Positions 23,089 to 32,349 of a DNA stretch of 32,595 nt are shown here, piece after piece. Where the stretch lies: positions 99,769 to 132,363 of the forward strand of contig JAHEDY010000001.1 of assembly GCA_024640985.1 (NCBI GenBank), written 5' to 3'. The position numbers were made by a program, and so were the translations under genes. The DNA comes from Gammaproteobacteria bacterium (GTDB taxonomy: Bacteria > Pseudomonadota > Gammaproteobacteria > Pseudomonadales > Litorivicinaceae). Numbering within the stretch: the stretch's first letter is position 1; each line of letters starts with the position of its first letter. The notes beneath the pieces were generated by a model, which had not been told where the DNA came from, did not search any database, and saw nothing but the letters and a program-made list of their open reading frames with translations.

Positions 23089-24107
23089 AACAACCTGTAC
23101 GCGTTGCTGTCACTGGTGCTGCCGGTGCAATTAGCTACACCATTTTATTTAAAATTGCGGCAGGAGAGCTGCTGGGCAAAGATCAGCCAGTGATTTTGCA
23201 ATTGGTGGAGATTCCGCCGGCAATGACTGCACTGAATGGCGTTGTCATGGAATTGATCGATTGTGCTTTCCCGTTGGTGGCTGGGATTACAACGCATGAT
23301 AACCCTGAGGCAGGTTTTCAAGATACGGATGTCGTTTTCTTAATTGGAGCACGTCCACGTGGCCCCGGTATGGAGCGTGCCGATCTTTTGAAAGAGAATG
23401 CGAAAATCTTCTCAGCGCAGGGTAAGGCATTGAATGATCATGCATCCAAGGATGTGCGTGTGTTAGTGGTTGGTAACCCAGCCAATACCAACGCATTGAT
23501 TGCCAGTCGAAATGCCCCGGATTTGGATCCTCGCCAGTTCACTGCAATGACGCGATTGGACCACAATCGTGCAGTGGGTATTTTGGCCAATCACCTATCG
23601 GTGCAGCCGACAGATGTCGACAATGCCTACATTTGGGGGAATCACTCGCCAACCCAGTATCCGGATCTGCATCAAGCAACGGTGAAAGGTCAGCCTGCGT
23701 TGGATCAGATCGATCGTGCTTGGTATGAAAATGACTATATTCCGACGGTCGCGAAGCGTGGTGCGGCGATTATTGAAGCCCGTGGTGCGTCCTCAGCGGC
23801 ATCTGCAGCACAAGCGGCGATTGATCATATGCACGATTGGATTCTTGGCTCAGGTGGCCAAGTGGTCTCGATGGCGGTTCCAGCAGACGGCTCTTATGGC
23901 ATTGCACCAGGTGTGATTTACTCCTATCCGGTGATCTGTGAAGGTGGTGACTATCGAGTCGTCCAGGGGATTGAAGTCAGTGAATTTTCGCGCGGTAAAA
24001 TGGAAGCAACCAATGATGAATTGGTTGGTGAGCGTGACGCCATCGCGGACCTGCTTCCTCAGGAAACCGAAGCGAAACTCAACTCAGTCTCGCATCCTGT
24101 TGCATAA
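23085..24107 (+). CDS. mdh: Malate dehydrogenase
   Basis: NAD-dependent malate dehydrogenase of the ~330-aa type, here 340 aa. The NAD-binding site is [19 protein letters not shown] at the N-terminus. Substrate-binding arginines lie in [15 protein letters not shown], followed by [21 protein letters not shown] and the proton-relay histidine in [11 protein letters not shown]. The ATG at 23085 overlaps the esterase stop by 4 nt and follows AAGGAGCAAGGA. It makes oxaloacetate from malate in the TCA and glyoxylate cycles, which fits the isocitrate lyase gene 2.2 kb downstream. A GC-rich hairpin follows the stop. Confidence 0.96.
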   Translation: MKQPVRVAVTGAAGAISYTILFKIAAGELLGKDQPVILQLVEIPPAMTALNGVVMELIDCAFPLVAGITTHDNPEAGFQDTDVVFLIGARPRGPGMERADLLKENAKIFSAQGKALNDHASKDVRVLVVGNPANTNALIASRNAPDLDPRQFTAMTRLDHNRAVGILANHLSVQPTDVDNAYIWGNHSPTQYPDLHQATVKGQPALDQIDRAWYENDYIPTVAKRGAAIIEARGASSAASAAQAAIDHMHDWILGSGGQVVSMAVPADGSYGIAPGVIYSYPVICEGGDYRVVQGIEVSEFSRGKMEATNDELVGERDAIADLLPQETEAKLNSVSHPVA

Positions 24108-24126
24108 TCGGTAACTATAAACGAAA

Positions 24127-24141
24127 GGGGGCGTCGCCCCC
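24127..24141 (+). other. GC-rich hairpin after mdh
   Basis: GGGGGC (24127-24132) pairs with GCCCCC (24136-24141) around a 3-nt loop. There is no U-run after it (GGCCGTTTGG), so it is unlikely to be a full terminator. It may stabilise the mdh 3' end or slow polymerase before the next gene. Confidence 0.4.
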
Positions 24142-24159
24142 GGCCGTTTGGAGTTGCTT

Positions 24160-24540
24160 ATGAATACCCAGCGCGTCTGGTTTGCGTTTTTTATCGTTCT
24201 GGCTCTGACACTGAACTTCGGCTTCTTTGTGGGTGAGATCGATAACCCTCACCACCACAATCCCTACGAGTTTTTCCTCGCGTTGATCGTGTCGTTAATC
24301 GCAACGGTTCTCAAAGTTGGTGATCGGTCACATTTGGGTGCGGTCCTTCTGGCGACCAGTTTGGTTGCCGATTTCCAACTGATTGCGGCTGCGGTGATTT
24401 GGGGTTATGCCTCCCAAGTGACTGGTGAAGTCTCAGTGGCTGTTCTGGCGAGTGTTGTCTCATTGGCCGGCGGCGCGATGCTTGCGAATCTCACCAGCGT
24501 GATTTTGTTAATTGCTGAGACAATCCAATTAAAACGCTGA
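24160..24540 (+). CDS. Small membrane protein (DUF6394-like)
   Basis: 126 aa with four predicted hydrophobic segments: VWFAFFIVLALTLNFGFFVG, FFLALIVSLIATVL, LGAVLLATSLVADFQLIAAA, and VAVLASVVSLAGGAMLANL. A His-rich loop (DNPHHHNPYEF) lies after the first. I associate this family (DUF6394, from memory) with genes for K+ channel proteins, and here it directly precedes one with a one-base TGATG overlap. The ATG at 24160 has GGAG 6 nt upstream; the in-frame TTG at 24148 was rejected. It may be a partner subunit of the channel; this is inference. Confidence 0.82.
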   Translation: MNTQRVWFAFFIVLALTLNFGFFVGEIDNPHHHNPYEFFLALIVSLIATVLKVGDRSHLGAVLLATSLVADFQLIAAAVIWGYASQVTGEVSVAVLASVVSLAGGAMLANLTSVILLIAETIQLKR

Positions 24541-26246
24541 TGTCGTCTAATGATCGCGGTCGAACGCGGATCCGTGGTGCAGCCATGTGGCTGTTGCTTC
24601 TGGAGTTACGGACGCCGCTGATCACGTTAATTATCACCTACTCGATCAGCGTTCTGGGGCTTGTCTTAATCCCTGGGATGACCCCAGAAGGGACCACTTA
24701 TCATTTGTCCTTTCTCGATGCGTTTTACGTGGTGAGTTACACGGCAACGACTATTGGCTTTGGTGAAACTCCGCACCCATTTACCAGTGAGCAGAAGCTT
24801 TGGATGCTGGTCGTGATGTACTCGACGGTGATTTCCTGGCTATATGCCATCGGTTCAGTGTTATCAGTGATTTCAGATCCGGCATTTCGGCGATTACGTG
24901 CACACCAGCGTGCGGTGAATCGGATCGCCTCACAGAAGCTGCCATTTTGGATCGTTTGTGGGTTTGGTGGCGCTGGCAGTCAGTTAATTCGTTTTCTTGA
25001 TCAGTCAAACATCCGGTGTGTGATGATTGATTCGAATCAAGCGCGAGCTGATGTGGCTAAGCTTTCTGATTTAACCTATGAGTTAGATCATTTGGTCGGT
25101 GATGTGGCTGAGCCACAAACCTTGGTCGATGCCGGGGTGCAGAGTGCACTCTGTCGTGGTGTTCTTGTGTTAACCGATCAGGATCAAGTCAATCTGACGG
25201 TCGCGACGAACACTCGAATCTTGGCCCCTCGGGTGCCGGTGTATGCGCGCTCTGGGACGGATGCCAACACTCGGAATTTGCGGAGTTTTGATACTGAGGT
25301 TGTGATTGATCCATTTCGTGTGGCGGCACGGAGTGTGACGCAATTGATTCGTAAGCCTTGTGCTTTTGCGTTGTATCACGAGTTGGTCGATCCCGATCTT
25401 AATCACATTGACGTCGTCGAAATGCCGGCTGAGGGACATTGGGTGATTTGTGCTGATGGCCGTTTGGCGGATACCGTTGTGGAAGCTTTTCAGCGTGACG
25501 ATATCCCATTTTGTTTGGTCAGCAATCAAGCCCCAAAAGACAAGAGATCAGTGACTTGGGTTCAAGGCTTAGGTACGGAGGCTAGAACGCTACGCGCAGC
25601 CGATATTGCTCAGGCGGCTGGCATTTTGGCAGGAACCAATGACGATGGAGATAACCTATCGATCCTTTTGACGGCCCAAGCTGAAAATCCGCAATTGATC
25701 ACGATTGCTCGGCGAAATAAGCCAACCAGTGAACCGGTCTTCGGCCGTGGTCATTTTACCTATGTGTTGCGCGAGGGTCGGATGATTGCGCAAGAGATGT
25801 ACGCACGAATTACGACCCCTGTACTGCATCAGTTTCTCGGGCAATTAGAATCGATGCCGGAAGCGTTGGTTGAAGGGATTATTCAAAAGTTACAAACGCG
25901 ATTGGGTGATCAGCGACCTGAGTTATCCCATTTTGACTTGGTGCTTGACTCGCAGAATGCTCCAGGTGTGTTGCCATTCGTTAACACGGCGAGGACGCCA
26001 AAGCTCGGGGATTTACTGATTGATCCGGGTTTTGGTTATCCCGCGATGCCACTGATTTGTTTGCTTTTGGTTCGGCTCAATGGTGATTTGGTTCCATTTC
26101 CAGGCGATGGGCTGCTCTTAGCGGAAGGTGATCGGTTGCTCTTTTGGGGAGCGATGGGTAGCCATCATCGACTTCAGTTTTTAGTCCAACGTGAGGATTT
26201 GTTTGAGGCAGTCTTGGCGGAAAGACATCGGGTCTATTCGCAGTAA
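24540..26246 (+). CDS. Potassium channel protein with two RCK/TrkA-N domains
   Basis: 568 aa. Two membrane segments (about residues 17-40, ITLIITYSISVLGLVLIPGM, and 79-105) flank a pore loop with the filter TTIGFGE, a variant of TVGYG. A first TrkA-N/RCK domain begins at FWIVCGFGGAGSQLIRFL (about 139) with the acidic end of strand 2 in MIDSNQ. A second, less canonical nucleotide-binding-like domain starts near SVTWVQGLGTEARTLRAADI. The C-terminal ~130 residues resemble TrkA-C. It resembles Kch/MthK-like channels gated by nucleotides or ions. The ATG shares one base with the stop of the preceding small membrane protein gene. K+ handling is a natural companion of compatible-solute uptake, but the genes are not in one operon. 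Confidence 0.9.
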   Translation: MSSNDRGRTRIRGAAMWLLLLELRTPLITLIITYSISVLGLVLIPGMTPEGTTYHLSFLDAFYVVSYTATTIGFGETPHPFTSEQKLWMLVVMYSTVISWLYAIGSVLSVISDPAFRRLRAHQRAVNRIASQKLPFWIVCGFGGAGSQLIRFLDQSNIRCVMIDSNQARADVAKLSDLTYELDHLVGDVAEPQTLVDAGVQSALCRGVLVLTDQDQVNLTVATNTRILAPRVPVYARSGTDANTRNLRSFDTEVVIDPFRVAARSVTQLIRKPCAFALYHELVDPDLNHIDVVEMPAEGHWVICADGRLADTVVEAFQRDDIPFCLVSNQAPKDKRSVTWVQGLGTEARTLRAADIAQAAGILAGTNDDGDNLSILLTAQAENPQLITIARRNKPTSEPVFGRGHFTYVLREGRMIAQEMYARITTPVLHQFLGQLESMPEALVEGIIQKLQTRLGDQRPELSHFDLVLDSQNAPGVLPFVNTARTPKLGDLLIDPGFGYPAMPLICLLLVRLNGDLVPFPGDGLLLAEGDRLLFWGAMGSHHRLQFLVQREDLFEAVLAERHRVYSQ

Positions 26247-26256
26247 AGGTGTCGCC

Positions 26257-26289
26257 ATTAAAAAAGCCCGCTACAAATGAGCGGGCTTT
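26257..26289 (-). terminator. Rho-independent terminator, strongest for aceA
   Basis: AAAGCCCGCT (26263-26272) and AGCGGGCTTT (26280-26289) form a perfect 10-bp stem with a 7-nt loop. On the minus strand it is followed by a six-U run (complement of A26260-A26265), a classic terminator 27 nt after the aceA stop. On the plus strand only the three T of the stem follow, so it may partly end the channel transcript as well. Confidence 0.9.
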
Positions 26290-26315
26290 GGGATGACAAA
26301 CAACAGTCTTCAGTT

Positions 26316-27626
26316 TTAGAACTGTTCTTCTTCAGTCGACCCAGTCAGTGCTGTGACACTTGACTGGCCACCCTGGATCACAGTGGTGACGTCGTCGAAG
26401 TAGCCTGTACCCACTTCTTGCTGGTGAGCAACGAAAGTGTACCCACGCTCAGCTGCAGCAAATTCAGGCTCTTGAACCATTTCAACATAGTGCTTCATGC
26501 CTTCGCCGCGTGCGTAGTTGTGCGCGAGTTCGAACATGTTGTGCCACATGTTGTGGATGCCAGCCAGCGTAATGAACTGATACTTGTAACCCATGGCTGA
26601 GAGCTCGGCTTGGAACTTCGCAATGGTCGCGTCGTCCAAGTTTTTCTTCCAGTTAAATGATGGTGAGCAGTTATAAGCCAACAACTGATCTGGATATTTC
26701 GCGTGGATGGCGTCGGCAAATTTCTTGGCTTCTTCAAGACAAGGAGTCGCCGTTTCACACCACAGCATATCTGCGTAGGGAGCATAAGCCAGACCACGGG
26801 AGATGGCTTGATCGATACCGGCTTTCACACGGTAGAAGCCTTCAGCCGTGCGTTCGCCTGTGCAGAACGGTTGATCATAAGGATCGCAATCTGATGTCAG
26901 AAGATCTGCTGCGTTGGCATCCGTCCGCGCCAGAACAACAGTTGGTGTTCCTGCAACGTCCGCTGCTAAGCGTGCGGCGATTAACTTCTGAATGGCTTCC
27001 TGAGTCGGTACCAAGACCTTACCGCCCATATGGCCGCATTTTTTCACGGAAGCGAGTTGGTCTTCGAAGTGAACGCCAGCAGCGCCTGCTTCGATCATCG
27101 ACTTCATCAGTTCGTAGGCGTTGAGTACGCCGCCGAAACCGGCTTCCGCATCAGCAACCACAGGTGCGAAGTAGTCTACATAATCCGCATCACCTGGATT
27201 TTTTCCAGCTTTCCACTGAATCTGATCGGCCCGACGGAATGCATTGTTGATGCGTTGAACCACTGTTGGAACAGAGTTTACGGCATACAATGACTGATCT
27301 GGGTACATTGATAAACTGGAGTTGTTATCGGCTGCGACCTGCCAACCTGACAAGTAAATCGCTTCGATGCCGGCTTTGACCTGCTGCATCGCCTGACCTG
27401 CAGTCAGAGCACCAAGGCAGTTGACATAGCCTTTCTTTGCGTCGCCGTTGACTAAATCCCACAATTTGCGGGCGCCACGGTCTGCCAGTGTATTTGCCGG
27501 CTGAACACTTCCGCGTAAGCGGACCACGTCTGCTGCGGAATAGGTTCGTTCAACCCCTTTCCACCGTGGATTTTCAGCCCAATCTTTCTCGATAGCAGTA
27601 ATCTGCTGTTCGCGCGTCATTTCCAT
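26316..27626 (-). CDS. aceA: Isocitrate lyase
   Basis: Glyoxylate-cycle enzyme splitting isocitrate to succinate and glyoxylate, 436 aa, close to the E. coli enzyme. The active-site signature KKCGHMGGK is present with nucleophile C197. Other landmarks are [10 protein letters not shown] (93-102), [23 protein letters not shown] and [11 protein letters not shown]. The ATG at 27626 has GAGGGGG about 7 nt upstream. No aceB is adjacent. The gene permits growth on acetate-like or C2 substrates, and acrylate or DMSP breakdown products would also feed central carbon. Its 5' leader has a hairpin GTTCTT/AAGAAC (27660-27665/27681-27686). It is divergent from the LysE-type exporter gene. Confidence 0.97.
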   Translation of the reverse strand: MEMTREQQITAIEKDWAENPRWKGVERTYSAADVVRLRGSVQPANTLADRGARKLWDLVNGDAKKGYVNCLGALTAGQAMQQVKAGIEAIYLSGWQVAADNNSSLSMYPDQSLYAVNSVPTVVQRINNAFRRADQIQWKAGKNPGDADYVDYFAPVVADAEAGFGGVLNAYELMKSMIEAGAAGVHFEDQLASVKKCGHMGGKVLVPTQEAIQKLIAARLAADVAGTPTVVLARTDANAADLLTSDCDPYDQPFCTGERTAEGFYRVKAGIDQAISRGLAYAPYADMLWCETATPCLEEAKKFADAIHAKYPDQLLAYNCSPSFNWKKNLDDATIAKFQAELSAMGYKYQFITLAGIHNMWHNMFELAHNYARGEGMKHYVEMVQEPEFAAAERGYTFVAHQQEVGTGYFDDVTTVIQGGQSSVTALTGSTEEEQF

Positions 27627-27827
27627 GAAATCACCCCCTCTGCATCAGGTGAAATGAATGTTCTTCGGTACGCGAGTCCAAAGAACCCAAAACTCTATGC
27701 AACCGCACATTCCTCTGGGCATCAATCATCCTGATTGACTTGTGTGCCCGGATTTGAGGGTGTGTATACTCCCTCGACAGCGCATCCACTTCTATAGTCC
27801 GTTAGCCTAAGTTCATCCCTGAACAAG

Positions 27828-27844
27828 ACTAACGAGCGGTTAGT
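27828..27844. promoter_or_regulatory. Operator-like inverted repeat between aceA and the exporter gene
   Basis: ACTAAC (27828-27833) and GTTAGT (27839-27844) form a perfect 6-bp dyad around a 5-nt centre. It lies in the divergent intergenic region, 81 nt before the exporter start. The arrangement suits a dimeric repressor or activator. No regulator gene is adjacent, so the factor is unknown. Confidence 0.4.
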
Positions 27845-27856
27845 GTGCACTGCAAT

Positions 27857-27885
27857 ATAATACCGTTTAAAACAGTTGGTATTAT
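27857..27885. promoter_or_regulatory. Second operator-like inverted repeat upstream of the exporter gene
   Basis: ATAATACC (27857-27864) and GGTATTAT (27878-27885) form a perfect 8-bp dyad with a 13-nt spacer. It lies 40 nt upstream of the exporter start, a position overlapping or flanking the expected promoter. The AT-rich arms with long spacer resemble LysR-type or similar dimer sites; LysE/ArgO exporters are usually controlled by a LysR protein (LysG/ArgP). No such gene lies nearby. Confidence 0.45.
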
Positions 27886-27924
27886 CAGTGACCAAAAATT
27901 AATATTTAGTCATTAGGAGTGGCT

Positions 27925-28527
27925 TTGAACTGGTTTGTGACCGCATCAGGTTTTGGGATTGCGTTGGGTTTAATCGCCGCCATCGGCGCGCAAAATGCGC
28001 ACGTTCTTCGGCAAGGGATTGCGGGTCGACAAGTCGCGATCTCAGTCGCCGTTTGCATTCTTTGTGACACCGCCCTAATGGCTTCTGGTATTTACGGAAT
28101 GGGTGCCATGATTGCGTTCTGGCCGCCTTTAGAATCGGTCACGCGGATTGGCGGCGCACTTTTCCTCTTCGTTTTCGGTGGACTCTGTTTTCGTTCTGCG
28201 TTTAACAATCAGTCACTGGGTGTGGAAGGGCGGGTGGTTGAATCTTTTTGGCCAGCCTTTTGGACCATTTTGGGCGTCACACTCCTCAATCCGCATGTGT
28301 ATTTGGATACCTTAATATTTATTGGAGGGATTGGTGCCCAATACGGTCCTGATGATCAGCTCTCTTTTGCCGTGGGCGCGATCTCTGCCAGTTGGGTTTG
28401 GTTCATCGCGCTCGGTTATGGTGCGAGGCTCTTAAGGCCCATTTTTGAAAACCCTAAAGCCTGGACCATCCTGGATATTGGCATCGGCTTACTTATGTGG
28501 TCGATTGCGCTGACGCTGCTTCAATAG
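27925..28527 (+). CDS. LysE/ArgO-family amino acid exporter
   Basis: Inner-membrane exporter of the LysE superfamily, 200 aa with about six hydrophobic segments. The family N-terminal signature IGAQNAHVLRQGI (about residues 19-31) corresponds to the GPQNAF motif of ArgO/LysE, and TLLNPHVYLDTLIFIGGIGA (about 113-132) matches the conserved NP-x-Y segment. Members export lysine or arginine. I chose TTG at 27925 because AGGAG lies 5 nt upstream and the product begins MNWFVTASGF. The GTG at 27919 overlaps the SD itself. The 3' end overlaps the convergent DUF2069 gene by 35 nt. Confidence 0.92.
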   Translation: MNWFVTASGFGIALGLIAAIGAQNAHVLRQGIAGRQVAISVAVCILCDTALMASGIYGMGAMIAFWPPLESVTRIGGALFLFVFGGLCFRSAFNNQSLGVEGRVVESFWPAFWTILGVTLLNPHVYLDTLIFIGGIGAQYGPDDQLSFAVGAISASWVWFIALGYGARLLRPIFENPKAWTILDIGIGLLMWSIALTLLQ

Positions 28528-28888
28528 CCTCAAGTTCTCGATAGGCATTTCTCGAAAACATCATCGCGCTGATAAAAATCGTGGCTGCGAGACATGACTC
28601 AAGGAGCCCGAAGAGCTCACGGCCTTGCGTCATCGCATTCAACACGCCGGTGATAAAGAATAAACAGGACACGAAACTTAACCAAAGGCTCGCTTTGATA
28701 TCGCGCTTCAGGATAGGCCAGACGAATGCCACTAAGATCAGAGTCAGTCCAATCGCTCCAACCACCGTCGCAGGTGGCGTCAATAGCCAAAGGCCTGAGA
28801 TTCGGAGTGCGATCAGGCCAATCAATGAAAGACGCAAAAATCGGTAAAATAAGTGTTTGCGTTGACGGTATTTGTCGGTTTCAGTCAT
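28493..28888 (-). CDS. DUF2069-like membrane protein
   Basis: 131 aa with four predicted membrane segments: FLRLSLIGLIALRISGLWLL, VVGAIGLTLILVAFVWPIL, LWLSFVSCLFFITGVLNAM and LESCLAATIFISAMMF. The FVSCLFFITGVLNA core is like DUF2069 proteins, which in gammaproteobacteria often sit beside wrbA, as here. The ATG at 28888 overlaps the end of wrbA by 8 nt, and the product would be made from the proS-wrbA transcript. Function unknown. Confidence 0.85.
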   Translation of the reverse strand: MTETDKYRQRKHLFYRFLRLSLIGLIALRISGLWLLTPPATVVGAIGLTLILVAFVWPILKRDIKASLWLSFVSCLFFITGVLNAMTQGRELFGLLESCLAATIFISAMMFSRNAYRELEAIEAASAQSTT

Positions 28889-29459
28889 GGTGACTCCATT
28901 TGGCGAGGCGCTGCCCTAATCGGTGCGCCATCGCTTCTTCATGCGGTCGAAGTGAGTCAGCGTCAAGGTGTGTTGGACCATAGGGTGTGCCGCCACCTTC
29001 CGTCATTGCCAGTCCAGGATCTGAATATGGACAGCCCATCACCAACATTCCATGATGCAATAAGGGAGTCATCATCGACAGCAAAACCGCTTCATGGCCG
29101 CCATGCAGCGAAGAGGCCGAGGCAAAGACGGCGGCGGGCTTATCGATCATCGCGCCGGATAACCACAGATCAGAGGTGGTTTCTAGAAAGCCTTTTAACG
29201 GCGCAGCCATGGTGCCGAAGCGTGATGGCGATCCCAATGCTAAGCCGTCGCACTCGCGAAGATCGTTTTTCGTGGCATACAGATAGCCTTGTTCGCTTTC
29301 GAACTCATCGCCAGATGCCTCAGAAAATGCAGGACTGAGATTCGGAACGGTGCGTAATTTAGCCTCGCCACCGGCGTCTTCAACGCCTTTTGCGATCGCT
29401 TCAGCGAGCGACGCAATGTGGCCGCTGCGACTGTAGAACAGGATTAAGATCTGAGCCAT
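28881..29459 (-). CDS. wrbA: WrbA-like NAD(P)H:quinone oxidoreductase
   Basis: Flavodoxin-like FMN protein, 192 aa. The phosphate-binding loop is [20 protein letters not shown] at residues 7-26, and the family blocks [20 protein letters not shown] and [16 protein letters not shown] are present. It reduces quinones with two electrons and protects against oxidative stress. The ATG at 29459 lies inside the 3' end of proS (16-nt overlap), and the stop overlaps the DUF2069 start by 8 nt. This makes a compact proS-wrbA-DUF2069 operon. Confidence 0.92.
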   Translation of the reverse strand: MAQILILFYSRSGHIASLAEAIAKGVEDAGGEAKLRTVPNLSPAFSEASGDEFESEQGYLYATKNDLRECDGLALGSPSRFGTMAAPLKGFLETTSDLWLSGAMIDKPAAVFASASSLHGGHEAVLLSMMTPLLHHGMLVMGCPYSDPGLAMTEGGGTPYGPTHLDADSLRPHEEAMAHRLGQRLAKWSHHD

Positions 29460-31165
29460 TCAAGCGTCATCACAATGTTGACAATTTCACCCAGGGACAC
29501 TCGAGAGGCTAAAGCTTCGGTCCGTTGTTTCAGTTCCACTTCCGAATCCTCAAGTGTTTTGGCGCTGACCACGATCCGCACTGGAATACCGATCAAATCC
29601 ATATCAGCAAATCTTGGTCCTGGGCCCATGTTACGGTCATCGAGCAACACATCGAGCCCTCGATCTTGCAGTTCGCTCTGGATACGCAAGGCTTCTTCAT
29701 CGACCTTAGGGTTCTTGTTGCCACCAATGGGCACAATACAGACATCAAAAGGTGCAAGCGATGGCGGCCAACAAATCCCACGTTCGTCGTGTCGTTGTTC
29801 AATCGCAGCCGCCACGATCCGAGTGACGCCAATTCCGTAACAGCCCATATACAGCGTGGCCTGCTTGCCGTTTTCGTCCAGCACAGTCGCATTCATCGCT
29901 TCGGAATATTTCTGCCCCAACTGAAAGACATGACCGACTTCAATCCCTCGGCGGATCCGGTAATGCCCGGACCCGTCGACAGCGACATCGCCATCGACTG
30001 CATTACGAAGATCTGCTGTTTCTGGTTCCGGGCAATCCCGACCCCAATTGATTCCGAAATCATGCCAGCCATCTTGATTGGCACCAGCTCCAAAATCAGA
30101 ACAGATTGCTGCCTGACGGTCTGCAATCACTGGAATCGAACAGTTCACTGGGCCGAGTGAACCAGGACCTGCTCCCATGATTTTCTGAATTTCTGTTTCG
30201 GTAGCAAATGTGAGAGGGCTGAGAACCATGGAATGATTTTCAGCTTTGACTTCGTTGAGCGTGTGATCTCCTCGGAGAATGAGTGCGACAAAGTCTGACT
30301 CACAAACATCAGAGGCTCGAACGATCAGGGTTTTGACCGTCTTCTCAATGGCAAGATCGAAGTCCTGAACCAGAGCCTCGATGGTTTTCTGTGTCGGCGT
30401 TTCGACTCGGTGCATCTCTTCTTTGGGTTCTGCGCGTGTTCCCGAGGCGACGCATTCTGCTTTTTCAATATTGGCTGCATAGTCAGAGCCGTCTGAGAAC
30501 ACAATGTCATCTTCGCCAGAATCCGCTAACACATGGAACTCTTGTGATCCGCTTCCACCGATAGCGCCTGAGTCGGCCAGGACGGCGCGATAATCCAATC
30601 CGAATCGATCAAAAATCCGGCAGTAGGCGTCATACATTGCATGATAACTGGCTTGCATTCCCTCTACGCTGATATCAAACGAATAGGCATCTTTCATGAT
30701 GAACTCTCGTGAACGCATAACTCCGAACCGTGGACGGACCTCATCTCGGAATTTAGTCTGGATTTGATACAAATTCAGCGGAAGTTGTTTGTAGGAATTG
30801 ACTTCTCGACGCACGATATCCGTGACTACTTCCTCATGCGTCGGGCCCAAACAAAAGTCCCGCTGGTGGCGATCTTGGAGTCTCAAAAGTTCTGGTCCAA
30901 ATTGGCCCCAGCGACCAGACTCTTGCCAGAGTTCAGCTGGCTGAACTCCGGACATCAGTATTTCTTGAGCGCCAGCTCGATCCATTTCTTCCCGGACAAT
31001 ACGCTCAACTTTTCTTAAGACGCGCAGACCCAAGGGTAACCATGTATAAAGTCCTGACGCTAACTGCCGGATCAACCCGGCTCGCAGCATTAATTTATGA
31101 CTGATAACGACGGTATCGACCGGATCTTCTTTTAAAGTCGGCAGTAACAGCTGGGAGGTCCGCAT
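29444..31165 (-). CDS. proS: Prolyl-tRNA synthetase (bacterial type)
   Basis: Class II aminoacyl-tRNA synthetase, 573 aa, the bacterial-type length. It begins [15 protein letters not shown]. Motif 1 is in the [19 protein letters not shown] region, motif 2 in [23 protein letters not shown], and the bacterial INS editing domain lies between about 220 and 400. Motif 3 with [17 protein letters not shown] is near 440, and the anticodon-binding domain follows ([13 protein letters not shown]). The reading frame is open upstream to 31537, but the family N-terminus fixes the start at 31165. Only a weak GGA precedes it. It is divergent from pabB, with 65 nt between the starts. Confidence 0.96.
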   Translation of the reverse strand: MRTSQLLLPTLKEDPVDTVVISHKLMLRAGLIRQLASGLYTWLPLGLRVLRKVERIVREEMDRAGAQEILMSGVQPAELWQESGRWGQFGPELLRLQDRHQRDFCLGPTHEEVVTDIVRREVNSYKQLPLNLYQIQTKFRDEVRPRFGVMRSREFIMKDAYSFDISVEGMQASYHAMYDAYCRIFDRFGLDYRAVLADSGAIGGSGSQEFHVLADSGEDDIVFSDGSDYAANIEKAECVASGTRAEPKEEMHRVETPTQKTIEALVQDFDLAIEKTVKTLIVRASDVCESDFVALILRGDHTLNEVKAENHSMVLSPLTFATETEIQKIMGAGPGSLGPVNCSIPVIADRQAAICSDFGAGANQDGWHDFGINWGRDCPEPETADLRNAVDGDVAVDGSGHYRIRRGIEVGHVFQLGQKYSEAMNATVLDENGKQATLYMGCYGIGVTRIVAAAIEQRHDERGICWPPSLAPFDVCIVPIGGNKNPKVDEEALRIQSELQDRGLDVLLDDRNMGPGPRFADMDLIGIPVRIVVSAKTLEDSEVELKQRTEALASRVSLGEIVNIVMTLEWLRS

Positions 31166-31230
31166 AGCGCATCCATTTGTAGTAATTTGCAAAGCATTAA
31201 GTATAACGGGCTTCGGCCTTGAGGAGTGGA

Positions 31231-32349
31231 ATGCATCCTGTAGTTTGTTTGGATCGCGGTTTTTCGAGCGAATTTGAAACGGAATTTGGCTGGTATTCCA
31301 AAGGCTCTGTTCTGACGATCTCGAGTGCCCACGAGGTCTCTGATGGGCTTGCGCATTTGGCAGCGGAAGCTCGTGCGGGAGCCTGGATTGTCCTTGCACT
31401 GAACTATGAAGCCGGCTTTGCGTTAATGGATCTACCGCACCACTTGGCCCAAAGGCGGCCAAGTCAGTCTTATCTGACCGCCTACATCTATGATGAACCC
31501 CCGCAAGCTCTAGAGTTGAACGATTCAATTGGGACAAGCTTGCCCAGTTGGAAAACGCCCGATTTTGATGCTTATGAGCGTGCCTTTCAGACCGTCCAAG
31601 ATGCGATTACCGAAGGGGTATGCTACCAAGTGAATCAAACGTTTCGTTTGCGTGGTACCTCGAAAGAATCACCGTGGGACTTGTATCAGTTGCTGGTCAA
31701 CAATCAGCCTGCTGACTTTGGTGGTTTTATCGATTTTGGCCATGATCAAGTGTTGTCTCGTTCCCCGGAACTGTTTGTGGAAAAACGAGGGCAGTATTTG
31801 CGATCAGAGCCAATGAAAGGAACGGCGCGACGCGATCCGAATCCGATCATTGACCAGCAGATTCTGGATGACTTGTTGTCGGATGCAAAAATGCAAGCCG
31901 AAAATCTGATGATTGTCGATTTGATCCGCAATGATCTCAGTCGTGTTTCTGAGTCTCACTCTGTTCGAGTCTCTCGGCTATTCGAGCCAAGAACGTTATC
32001 CTCGGTGCATCAAGTTTCCTCGGTGATTGAGTCGACATTGAGGTCCGATATCGATACCTGCGCGCTCATCAAAGCACTGTTTCCCTGCGGTTCAGTCGTC
32101 GGCGCCCCAAAGGCGAAGGCGTTTGAGTTAATTCAGATGCTTGAGTCTGATGCCCGCGGGATCTATACCGGAAGTCTTGGGTTAATGGAGCCAAACGGAG
32201 ATATGACGTTTTCGGTTGCCATCCGAACCATTGAACAATGCGGTGAACAGGTGGTTCTGGGGTTAGGCAGTGGTTTGGTGGCTGATTCTGATCTGCAGGA
32301 CGAGTGGGCTGAATGTTTGCTCAAAGGTCGCTTTGCAGGGGTCGCCTAG
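31231..32349 (+). CDS. pabB: Aminodeoxychorismate synthase component I
   Basis: Chorismate-using enzyme that makes 4-amino-4-deoxychorismate for folate synthesis, 372 aa. It is a short PabB form without much of the N-terminal domain. The chorismate-binding core has [70 protein letters not shown] and [22 protein letters not shown]. Anthranilate synthase component I is the main alternative, but the KGTARR and GSVVGAPK versions and the size favour PabB. The ATG at 31231 has GAGGAG 4 nt upstream. Folate production suits the strongly THF-dependent metabolism of this region, though that link is only thematic. Its stop shares the CTAG bases with the stop of the next, convergent gene. Confidence 0.93.
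   Translation: MHPVVCLDRGFSSEFETEFGWYSKGSVLTISSAHEVSDGLAHLAAEARAGAWIVLALNYEAGFALMDLPHHLAQRRPSQSYLTAYIYDEPPQALELNDSIGTSLPSWKTPDFDAYERAFQTVQDAITEGVCYQVNQTFRLRGTSKESPWDLYQLLVNNQPADFGGFIDFGHDQVLSRSPELFVEKRGQYLRSEPMKGTARRDPNPIIDQQILDDLLSDAKMQAENLMIVDLIRNDLSRVSESHSVRVSRLFEPRTLSSVHQVSSVIESTLRSDIDTCALIKALFPCGSVVGAPKAKAFELIQMLESDARGIYTGSLGLMEPNGDMTFSVAIRTIEQCGEQVVLGLGSGLVADSDLQDEWAECLLKGRFAGVA

Noticed and set aside
26657-27124. 155-aa plus-strand frame
   Set aside because: Antisense to aceA over its catalytic region; shadow of a conserved gene.
28853-29338. 161-aa plus-strand frame
   Set aside because: Antisense to wrbA and the DUF2069 start; arginine/serine-rich shadow translation.
29525-30160. 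211-aa plus-strand frame
   Set aside because: Entirely antisense to proS, whose protein motifs are unmistakable; a codon-bias shadow.
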